Assembly: GCA_009760855.2 (NCBI GenBank)
Contig: WPIO01000129.1
Span: 722,001-786,000 of the forward strand
Direction: 5' to 3'
DNA length: 64,000 nt
Source: Cristatella mucedo
Lineage: Eukaryota > Bryozoa > Phylactolaemata > Cristatellidae
Each line of letters opens with the position of its first letter. Position 1 is the first letter of the stretch. Position numbers and translations under genes: made by a program. The notes under the pieces were generated by a model. It saw nothing but the letters and a program-made list of their open reading frames with translations. It did no database searches and was not told the DNA's origin. Shown in pieces: positions 56,354-64,000 of the stretch.

Positions 56354-59300
56354 CTGGATAAGCAAGCTCCAATCAGTCGCACATCCATAGCTTCGGCAGC
56401 AGCGGCAACGTACTGTTTGAGGTGCCAAGCCCTGTCCTGTGTAGGCTGCGGCGATCGCGTGCCGTGCGCCAAGTCACGTGCCACGATCAGCCTGATCATC
56501 GCTGGTTGACATGACACACGAGCATAAGGACAGGACGCTAAAACCCCACTCCCCTGGACCGAGGGGGCTGGCTGGTTCAGGTGGCCCAAGGGCATCCGAG
56601 AGGCGTCGATGGCCTTCTTACGCTTAGCCGCATCTGGGAAAGTCGCGTCTGGCCAGTCTCTTCGGGTTAATCCTTGCAATGCCTCGTGTGCGCTCGTCCC
56701 AAGAGGAATCACGCAAAGGCGCCACCCCTTACCTCGTCAATGTACTTTTTCGATGCCTCAAGCAGGAGCTGCCAGCGCTCCACCTCGTGGCTGTGCGCAT
56801 CGCGCTGCTGCTGCATGCTGTGCACCAGCTGCTGAGGCGACAGCTCGCACCTGCCAAGTAGCAACGGTCACGGCGTGATGACCTGCGAGCGATCCCGTGC
56901 CTGAGCCCAAGAGAGCACGCCAGCAGGGCAAAGCAGCCTCTCAGCCCTTACCCATTAGAATAAGACAGGTGATCGTAGGACGCGTCACAGGCGGGCAGCA
57001 TGCTCGCCTCGAGCGACCACAACTTATAGAACAGGAATGCATTGAACGCTATTAAGAGCAGAAGTATGGCGAACGTGAGCAGCTCCGTGTGCCTGCTCAT
57101 CACCGCCGGCGGTGGCAGCACTGGCAGCAGGCTGACTTCTGGATTGGCTGCTGAACAAAACCAGAATACACCCTCACTAAATAAAAGCACATTCGAGCAC
57201 GGCTGCACGGTGCGCACAAGCGACTGGGTCTTCCTGTCTAGCAGTGATTGCATCTACCCGAAGAACAAGAAGCAAATGCACATCCATACCAGCGGCTATG
57301 AAATGTTTACATACATTGCTTTCTTTTTTTTACGGTAGCCGAGGCACATTGCCAGCACAAAGCCAAGACAGGAAGTCATGCCTCAGCAATGCAGCGGCTC
57401 TGCCCCTGTCAAGCTCTCTGCAGCAATGAGTTATGCAACCACTCATATCTGCAGCTCAGACCAAATGTGTGTGGTCATCTTGATTCTTTGACACTACCAA
57501 TATCACTACTGATCGCAAGCACACGGGAGTCTGGTGCCACCTTCTTAAGTCTGTGGACATGCTTTTGGACGATACAGCGATGGGGCCGTGCATTAAAGCC
57601 AGAATGCAAAGAAGCATTTACTTCCAAGCTATTAAGAATTTTCTTGTGCGTTACCTCTGAAAAGTTGTTCGAAAAAAGGACGAATGCAAAATGCTACAAT
57701 TGCTTCCGGCTTGCAACTTACCGATCGCGTAGGCGCTGCGCCCAGCGGTAGGCACGCTAATCTTTCTCCCAGGAGGGGCTACAGTGGCGGCGGCTGCAGC
57801 ACCTGGTGGGGTGTTGGCGCGTCGCCTCCTTCGGACGGTTTTCTTTGGCACGACTGTGGGAGCTGTGCGTTTGCGCTCGTCTGATTCCTCACGCAGCGCT
57901 TGTTCTGCAATGCACGGGCTACCGGATGCAGAGCAGTGCGCATTCACCGGGGCGCAGCAGAGCTGCACTCTCGCAAGAATGCAGAGACAGCACATACACG
58001 GATCAAGTCACCTGACTTTAATAATGAAAATACTTACTTAAGGGAACGAAGTAGCTCGTCACACCGTTGCTAACGTTCTTATCTATAATACCTGCAAAGC
58101 AACGGTTGTCTCATGCAGAGAGCATGACACCCAAGCTTGATGCAAACAACGAGGCAAGGCACAAGTAGTTGTTGGTGCAAGCAATGCGCAACCTAGCCAG
58201 CCATCGACAGCACTTCGTTGGCAAGGAATAACACTGCTTGGAAGGGGATGGACTCACTTCGTATCATCATGAACACGGACTTTATGTAGACCGTCTCCGA
58301 ATGTACGACCAGCCGCGACTGGTTCTTGCCGAGTCGCAGTATGCAATACTTGTTTAGAACGTAAAAGTTCTCGCCGTAAGGTAGATCAGGCGAATTGAGG
58401 CACTTGCAATCAATGCAGTAGTATGTGCCTGGCACGCACTCCTTATACATTGTCTGCAGGGCGAAAAAAGGCTACATATAGCATGCAGGACAAAGACATT
58501 ACAAAGAGCTCACTCGACCTGGTTCGATAAATAGTTCTCAGCATCAGCAGCCGAGAGAGGTCAACATCCGAGGGTCGCCCCAATTGCATCCAGGGGGAGG
58601 GGGGCCGGTGCCCCAATTGCATCCGAGGGATGTCTCAATTGTATCAGAGAGGGGATTCCCCAATTGTGGCGCCCTTCGTTTTTAACTAACTTGTTCTGAT
58701 CCATGGCAAAAGAAAACGATCCAACAAGTTCAGTGTTTCAAGCTGACTTATCGGTGATTTACAAAAGTAGCACGGCATGCATGGTAAGGTGGAACACATA
58801 CATAGCGCCGAACGCTGAGACCAAATGCATTCTGAGCATGAGACATGGATTCTAGCACTTGCTTCCAGCTTTGATCAGTACCTGCAACGACTTACATTGT
58901 AACAAGAATAATCAAAGGTCGTCTGTATAAAGGTCATCTAAGAGAAGGTAATCTCTACACAGGTGCTTCACTACTGGCCGAAGGAGAATCAATATCCACA
59001 GGCTAGTGACTTGCACGATGTCAAGCATGCAAAAGCATACAAGTTTCATGTACAGGCCTGTAGCATGCTAAAGCAAACCTAGACACTCGTGGCCACCGGT
59101 AAGCTAGAATGCACTGCATCATACACATTGACACATGCAAAGCACTGCAGAAAAAAAAAACAAAGATAAGTTCACTGGGGCAAAGGGAAAGCTGACCAGA
59201 ACAGGTACAGTCTGGGGCTGAATCAGCAGACAGACATCACACCTAAGAGGCTTTGCATCGTTTAAGAGGCATCTCCTTCTGCTATGCTCTCTCTTAATCT

Positions 59301-60402
59301 TTCGATGAACTTTAGGTGTGCTGGCATAATAATTGGCCTAAGCTCCTACTAACCGCAGACCCTGAGCGCCTTCTTGCCTGCTTTAACATGCTGGCTCTAA
59401 GCTTGCTTTTATAGGCAGTCTAAGCAAGATAGTCTCTTGAAGCAAGATGTGAAGCATCTGGATAGATTTAGTTCTCTTAGGGAGCTATAAAAGAAACAAT
59501 TATTATTATATACTAGCAGTAGCAGCAGTAGTATTAGTATCATTCAATAGAACTGGCTGTCAAACTGAGCTTGTTCGATCAAGCTTCGGCACTGGTGCTG
59601 TCTGGAGGTGTCTCATCAGTAATGAGTGCCAAGCAAAGTAGTAAAGCCATCAAAACTAGGGAGGGGGAAATGGGTAAAGCACCCACACCAAGTCTCCTGA
59701 GACACCCAGATACCCCGAGTTAATCTGTGTTGGCAACTTCCATTGCACAGCGAGCAGATACACGTGCATGCACTCCCACTTCTTGCTGTAGACAAGTCTC
59801 GTGTGTGGCTGGGGAAGCACTGTCCACTGGCAAAGTGCTCGCAAATCACAACTCCTGGTCTTGGATTCGAGTCCTGCAGCGGGCTTTGTTGCACACTGCA
59901 ATTGGGGTGATAGCCGCCAAGGCTCTTCTGTCGATAAAGAAATGAGGCCGTTTGATCAGCTTACCATATCTTTTTGCTTTCACCTCAATGCAAAATGCAT
60001 AAGCAGAAGAGAAGGACAGACATACGACGCGGAGCAACAGGGGGTCTCCGAATGAGAGACAGACGAGACATGCCGAGAGTAGGGAGCAAGGTGAGTACTG
60101 GCCAGCGCATTTACCTGGATCTCGGTGGCTGGAGTGCTCTTAGGTCCGATCGGCGCATTCAGCGCGATCGTGTACGTGTTCGTCCGCTGCTTATTTCCAC
60201 TGCCGTCAGGCTTGGCCGGCCATGGGGCAACGACGACGTCTACAGCGCAAGAAGTAGCCGTGGCCGTTAGAGCTAACATAGTCGCGGCTACTGCAGATCG
60301 ACTGCCGACGAAACAAGGGAGCTGAGTGGACAGAGCTGTATGGGGTGACCATCAATGCTTGTGGACATATTCGTGTAGTAGGCAGCACATGAACATGAAG
60401 TA

Positions 60403-60434
<32 letters not shown>

Positions 60435-63400
60435 ATTTGTTATAGTATCCTCAGAGAAATCGATCTCGTTCTAGGCACTTTACATTTGTTGTAAAGGAAG
60501 CATAATAGAATGGTTAGTGGTGTCATGCGCAATGAACAACAAACATAACATGGTTAGAGGTAACATGCACAGTGGCAGCATGCTAATACGGTTAGTGGCA
60601 GCATGTAATGTAATTTGAAGCGCCTAGAATATAATATGTAAATGTAATATAAAATAATGTTATGTACTTAGAAAAAGATACAGTTCTCTGAGGGTGCTAT
60701 ACAAATACACTACTTTTTTTATTTCGTTGAAGAAGAATGGCCACAGTGGTGAAGACTGGCAATGTCATTTACATTCAAAACTATGAGCATCAGCGACTCA
60801 CGTGTCGAACAAAAGACTTACATTTAATGTCCACAGCCTTTATGGCAGTCTGCATGGCTTGCCCCTGGCTCTGCCACAGCATGAACCTGCTATACACAGT
60901 AGACATCAAGTTAAATAAAATAAAACGTTGTTTAATGGTAGTCAGTCCAGTTTGGCAGTTCACGGAGCTATTTCATAGCATATTTCCACAAACAGCCTGC
61001 TTGCAAGACGACCACATTGTTTGCACTGCAACAAAGTCATCTAAGCAGCTGTAGACTCACCGACCCCATGAAAAATCCCTGGTTTGGCCGACATGTTCAA
61101 ATTACCAAGGTTACAAGGTTAGCTGATTAAACAGCCTCATTTATACAGTGGCAGAAGAGCCGTTATTGCTATCCCCACAGCTTGCAGTGGGCAATGAAGC
61201 ATCACCCACTGCTGGGCTCGAACTCACGACCTTGGTCTAAAGGGCAAGTACCTTAAGCTTGGGCTCAGACCCAGGGTCATTACATAGATCTTCGCCCATG
61301 AGGTAAGATGCTCGCTCTTCACAACCGTGGGTTCATGGGTTCGAGTTCTGCAGTGGGGCGATGAAGCATCGCCCCACTGCTGAACTGTTGTGATAGCATT
61401 AGCAGCTTTTTTTTCTGCCACTACATAAATGAGGCTGTTGAATCTTGTTAACTCTTTTAAACCTTTTCATTTTGCATAATGCTAACAAGCTGATAAGTTC
61501 CATGGGTAAATACAAAAGATTGACATGTCAAATCTTCCAAGTTTGGTGATATGACCCATATCCTCCCAAAGGGAGGACTTACGAGTAGAATACAACTCCC
61601 CAATAGTTGCTGAAAAACTGCCAACAACTCTTTTCAGCTTGAGCACGGACATATACGGGAAAACTTTGGCACTGCATCAAACTGCTTTTGACCACCCAAA
61701 ACCCATAGCGACCATTAGCCACCCAACAGAATCTTTAGGTTATATTGCAGCCACCACCACTGCCAGACGTGAGGTTTCAGAGCTTGCAGCCGGATGCACT
61801 TACTGTCCATCAATCAGACAGCGCCCTTAGCTCATGCCAGTGACTACCAGTCTCAGCTCCACGGCTTGCAGCTTAGGCGATGTCTGGCTCGGCCAAAGCT
61901 ATGCACGGCCGACTTTCCTACCCACACGATGCCAATTGCTACTAGCTACTAATCTTCCAGATTCCTAGTGGCTATGTCATCGAAATGGGGAGAGGAGATA
62001 ACACTACGGTGCTCATTCCATGCTACTCACTACCTCAACTGCTCTCCTGACTCAGATATGCTTCTCGCCTTCTCTTTGTTGCATGAGAGGAAGTCTGTTG
62101 GCTACCGAATGCGTACCGAAAGGCTTTCAGTGTGCTATACAAAAAAAAACTTCGTAACACCCATATAGTCTTTGTGGAGTAGCAGACGGAGATCAAGAGA
62201 ATCACACAAGTCGTTCTACTCAGCAGCAGCCCAGGCTCATAGCCCATGGATAAGGCACTTGCACTCCATAATCCAGTTCGTGGGTTCAAGTACTGCAGCG
62301 GGCAATCCTTTACTGTCCACAGAAAGAGGGAGTGACAGCTGCTACAGCTCTTTTGCCGCTTCATAAATGAGGCAGCTGAATAAGCATTTAACCCTATATA
62401 TAATATATGATAAGCAGAACCCTAACTTTACTTTGTGAGCAGGTACTAAGAATGCGGTCAATCAAGCATCTCAATTGAAGCGACCAGGTAGAAGGCAGGA
62501 TACTTACCAACTTCTCTTCAATCTGATCTGAATGTGAGGCAATAAAAAGCCTCATAAAAAGGCATATTTCTTTGGGCAGGCCGCATGCCATGCAGAGGCT
62601 GCCACCAAAGCGCCAGACTGCTGGTCACGTTGCATGGGGCTGCCGGTACAGGCAGGTCCAACTGCTGCCACGGGCGTGCATAGCTTTAGCGCTGTTTAGC
62701 ACAAGCTGACCGATCGGTCGGAGCAGTCGAGAGCCCAACACTCGGCTCACTAAGAGTCCCTAGACTTTCTCACTGAATTTCGATGGATGCAGCCTGCATC
62801 TCCGAGGTCTGCCGCGATGCTGCAGTGCTGCAATACGCACCGGTCGTTTTTCTCGAGCTCAGAAATCTCTTCATGAAGTCGCTGTCGCTGAACAGCATCG
62901 TGAGCAGCTCCTGAGCGGAAATGCTGTACTCGTCGTCGACCATCACCCGCCCAGTGTGCTGGTGCCACGAGCAGGACACGGCCATCGTCAAGACTGCAAC
63001 GAGGGGCAAGCAGACGCCTGCTCAGCGCCTCCGCACCCTCACACTGCGAGCTAGCGACAGACGGCTGCGTGACGCCATCGCAGATCATGGCGGCGCTGGT
63101 GCCAGCATCGGCAGCAAGACGATCGCGATACGGTCAAACCCGGCAACAATTAACACGGTCAGAGCAACAGAAAAGGGATGAGCAGGGACAACGTGATGAC
63201 CTCATCGTCGCCCACGCACAGCTACAGATAGTCAGAGGCAAGCGAGCATCTTACCAAACCTGGGCCAAACCAGGGTGTCGGCTGGCAACACGTCTGGCTG
63301 CCGTTCGCTCTAGTTTTTACTAGAGCGTGGTGCAGCAGCAGCAGCAGGGTGAGTGAACTCAGGCTCAGGCCTGACTGGGCACGCAGTGGGGGCGTACAGC

Positions 63401-64000
63401 CAAGAGGAGTGCGATGCTGTGCAGCCTGCAGCGCCACCTACCTGCAGCGCCTCCTACCCCCCCCCCTCTGGCCAGCTCAGTGCGCAGTGACTGCTCAGTG
63501 CCGAATTTCTCTCGGACCAGCACTGCAAGTGCAGACACTCGGCCGCCGCCGCCACCGCCCACTGCCGCCGACGTGCCTGACGCTCACGAAAAGAGAACAC
63601 CTTCACAAATCGCTGCGTGGTGCTCTACTCACCGGCCTCGCTCTCCGGCTCCTCGGCGGCAGCAGCCGACTCGGCTGCACCGGCGTCGTCCTCGGTCGTG
63701 TCTGATTCGTCGGTCGACTGGCCGCCGGTGCCGCCCTGGCGTTGGCCGGTCGGACGCTGCTGGCCGCCCAGGCCGGACCGGAGCAGCGATGGCTCGCTGG
63801 CAGCAGTCTCCCTGCTGAGCAGCATCGACTGGCCGCCGGCCTGACCGGCCACGGCCGACAGTGCGGCCCCGGTCGAAGCCGAGTGTACGATGGAGGTGGC
63901 GGTGGTGTGGCCGCACAGTCGCTCCACGCAGTCGCTGCTGTAGCTGCTGACCATCGCAGCGCCCCTCCTTTCTGAGGCGACCGCTGCCTCGCCACTCGGC
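56261..64000 (-). CDS. GRAMD1: GRAMD1/Aster-type sterol transfer protein (3' part of gene)
   Basis: Spliced minus-strand gene, 5' end beyond the window. Nine exons (63633-64000, 62841-62993, 60115-60239, 58258-58453, 58038-58091, 57722-57904, 56952-57150, 56733-56850, 56261-56353) join with matching phases and GT-AG sites. The product has an acidic Ser/Thr-rich linker, a full VASt/ASTER domain, a basic stretch (VRRRRRAN), one membrane segment (AILLLLIAFNAFLFYKLW) and a C-terminal helix. GRAMD1/Aster proteins sit in the ER membrane by this C-terminal anchor. They move cholesterol from plasma membrane to ER at contact sites, with GRAM sensing the plasma membrane and VASt holding the sterol. The GRAM domain is expected to the right of 64000. 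The last exon is the least certain. Confidence 0.88.
56733..56850 (-). CDS. GRAMD1: GRAMD1 C-terminal helix exon
   Basis: Acceptor ACTTGGCAG, donor GAG|GTAAGG, 118 bases. Encodes CELSPQQLVHSMQQQRDAH and EVERWQLLLEASKKYIDE, matching the family's post-membrane helix (ExxxWRxxLxSSxxxLDxM). Confidence 0.85.
56952..57150 (-). CDS. GRAMD1: GRAMD1 membrane-anchor exon
   Basis: Acceptor TTTTGTTCAG, donor GG|GTAAGG, 199 bases. Encodes NPEVSLLPVLPPPAVMSRH, then the hydrophobic segment AILLLLIAFNAFLFYKLW and SLEASMLPACDASYDHL. The FYKLWxLE ending is characteristic of the GRAMD1 C-terminal transmembrane helix. Confidence 0.88.
57722..57904 (-). CDS. GRAMD1: GRAMD1 basic linker exon
   Basis: Acceptor CATTGCAG, donor G|GTAAGT, 183 bases in phase. 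Encodes QALREESDERKRTAPTVV, KKTVRRRRRANTPPG and a low-complexity Ala-rich end, linking VASt to the anchor. A basic linker here fits other family members. Confidence 0.82.
58038..58091 (-). CDS. GRAMD1: GRAMD1 VASt exon 4 (54 bases)
   Basis: Small exon between TTTGCAG and GTAAGT, 2+51+1 bases. Encodes IIDKNVSNGVTSYFVPL, the last VASt helix (family: FIEKNTWSGIEDYFxHL). Too short to be seen without the splice phase. Confidence 0.85.
58258..58453 (-). CDS. GRAMD1: GRAMD1 VASt exon 3
   Basis: Acceptor CCTGCAG, donor GTGAGT, 196 bases, phase 0 start and phase 1 end. Encodes TMYKECVPGTYYCIDCKCL, SPDLPYGENFYVLNKYCILR and SRLVVHSETVYIKSVFMMIR, the best-conserved part of the VASt domain (family: DVPYGDSFYT.NRYCI.R). 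Single strongest piece of evidence for the gene. Confidence 0.93.
58915..59040 (-). mobile_element. SINE (family A) 3' part, in GRAMD1 intron
   Basis: Reversed tail words GTATAAAGGTCATCTAAGAG, GGTAATCTCTACACAGGTGC, TTCACTACTGGC match the 46970 SINE. The head is degraded. Confidence 0.6.
59190..59512 (+). mobile_element. Related LINE 3' end (second subfamily) in GRAMD1 intron
   Basis: Plus strand GCATCGTTTAAGAGGCATCT (FKRHL-type RT C-terminus) and a 3' UTR distinct from the main LINE. It ends GATGTGAAGCATCTGGATAG, TTTAGTTCTCTTAGGGAGC and (ATT)n. The tail is closer to the family A SINE tail than to the main LINE tail. Confidence 0.65.
59695..59965 (+). mobile_element. tRNA-derived SINE (family B) in GRAMD1 intron
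   Basis: Box B-like GGATTCGAGTCCTGCAGCGG, then a body ending AAAGAAATGAGGCCGTTTGA, shared with copies at 61125, 61262 and 62200. Confidence 0.65.
60115..60239 (-). CDS. GRAMD1: GRAMD1 VASt exon 2
   Basis: Acceptor GCTGTAG, donor GTAAAT, 125 bases. The two leading bases complete Asp of KTTD. Encodes VVVAPWPAKPDGSGNKQ, then NTYTIALNAPIGPKSTPATE, matching the family's PW....G...R...YT..L...IGPK....E segment. The intron to the previous exon is 2.6 kb and full of SINEs. Confidence 0.9.
60399..60611 (-). mobile_element. LINE 3' end, minus orientation, in GRAMD1 intron
   Basis: (AAT)n at 60403-60432 and the reversed tail TTCTAGGCACTTTACATTTG, then 3' UTR words (GGTTAGAGGTAACATGCACA). Truncated at about 60611, where a plus-oriented tail begins. 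Confidence 0.78.
60612..60716 (+). mobile_element. LINE 3' tail, plus orientation, back-to-back
   Basis: GAAGCGCCTAGAATATAA is followed by a second, fuller tail (TACTTAGAAAAAGATACAGT, TCTCTGAGGGTGCTATAC). It directly abuts the minus-oriented end, giving an inverted pair. Confidence 0.65.
61125..61262 (-). mobile_element. tRNA-derived SINE (family B), minus, in GRAMD1 intron
   Basis: Reverse strand reads GTCGTGAGTTCGAGCCCAGC (box B) and then the family body, ending ATAAATGAGGCTGTTTAATC. Confidence 0.7.
61262..61455 (+). mobile_element. tRNA-derived SINE (family B), plus, in GRAMD1 intron
   Basis: GGTAAGATGCTCGCTCTTCA (box A region), TGGGTTCGAGTTCTGCAGTG (box B), the palindromic GCGATGAAGCATCGCCCC, and the end CATAAATGAGGCTGTTGAAT. 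Almost head-to-head with the previous copy. Confidence 0.72.
62075..62190 (+). repeat. 125-bp dispersed repeat, copy 3, in GRAMD1 intron
   Basis: AAGTCTGTTGGCTACCGAAT, GCGTACCGAAAGGC, GTGTGCTATACAAAA, CGTAACACCCAT and CTTTGTGGAGTAGCAGACGG match the other copies read on their minus strand. Confidence 0.68.
62200..62390 (+). mobile_element. tRNA-derived SINE (family B) in GRAMD1 intron
   Basis: CATGGATAAGGCACTTGCAC (box A region), CGTGGGTTCAAGTACTGCAG (box B) and the end CATAAATGAGGCAGCTGAAT, as in the other family B copies. Confidence 0.7.
62841..62993 (-). CDS. GRAMD1: GRAMD1 VASt exon 1
   Basis: Acceptor TTGCAG, donor G|GTGCGT, 153 bases, starting with two codon bases and ending with one. 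Encodes CSWHQHTGRVMVDDEYSIS, then ELLTMLFSDSDFMKRFLSS and RKTT. This is the N-terminal strand and first helix of the VASt domain (family: LLFTDSPFMRDFLSSRKTTD). Confidence 0.88.
63633..64000 (-). CDS. GRAMD1: GRAMD1 linker exon (5' boundary uncertain)
   Basis: Open to the window edge. Encodes MVSSYSSDCVERLCGH, a Ser/Gly/Gln-rich linker and an acidic stretch DESDTTEDDAGAAE. It ends ESEA plus one base before a strong donor (GTGAGT). A CTCAG at about 63971 could be the acceptor, or the exon may continue past 64000. It lies between the GRAM and VASt domains by position. Confidence 0.75.

Noticed and set aside
62394-62591. A possible extra GRAMD1 exon on the minus strand
   Set aside because: The flanking exons join in phase without it, and its translation does not fit the VASt domain at that position.

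Overview
The window reads as nuclear DNA of an invertebrate metazoan, species not determinable from sequence alone. The evidence is an intron-rich gene with GT-AG splice sites, GC/CpG-rich islands, many non-LTR retrotransposon copies with (TAA)n tails, tRNA-derived SINEs, hAT and Tc1/mariner DNA transposons, and decayed Polinton/Maverick DNA. There are no bacterial-style operons. Most of the 64 kb is transposon-derived or unrecognised intergenic sequence.

Three host genes can be supported. (1) At 56261-64000 on the minus strand lie the 3' nine exons of a GRAMD1/Aster-family sterol-transfer protein. They cover the acidic linker, the complete VASt/ASTER domain, a C-terminal membrane anchor and a C-terminal helix. 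Every junction from the linker to the C-terminal helix is in phase. The GRAM domain must lie beyond the right edge. (2) At 18159-18572 (minus) is a complete, uninterrupted profilin reading frame. (3) At 36591-36869 (plus) is a small single-exon basic helix-loop-helix protein inside a CpG-rich island, with an odd arginine-rich basic region.

Layout: 0.17-2.4 kb is a long inverted-repeat (foldback-like) element with a coiled-coil-like ORF. 3.3-7.3 kb is a decayed Polinton (integrase, major capsid protein, protein-primed DNA polymerase B). 7.9-11.5 kb is a SPIN-like hAT MITE split by a nearly full-length LINE. 12-16 kb holds LINE fragments. 17-21 kb holds an unclassified repeat, profilin and more LINE copies. 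21.4-22.6 kb is GC-rich without a recognised gene. 23-27.2 kb is a decayed ZMYM/DUF4371-type hAT element. 27.2-30 kb is GC-rich DNA and a second copy of the unclassified repeat. 30.5-33.6 kb is a LINE abutting a dead Tc1/mariner. 34.4-37.7 kb is a CpG island with a 311-bp (TC)n tract, a strong hairpin and the bHLH gene. 39-41.4 kb is a LINE end and a third repeat copy holding a SINE. 43-46.6 kb is a SINE, a LINE and a second hAT. 47-52.5 kb holds SINE, LINE and Polinton capsid remnants. 55-64 kb is a LINE end followed by GRAMD1, whose introns carry several SINEs.

The retroelements form a system. One LINE family (L2/CR1-like: APE endonuclease plus reverse transcriptase) is present as about a dozen pieces sharing a conserved 3' tail. 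tRNA-headed SINEs carry a recognisably related tail, which suggests they borrow LINE-type machinery.
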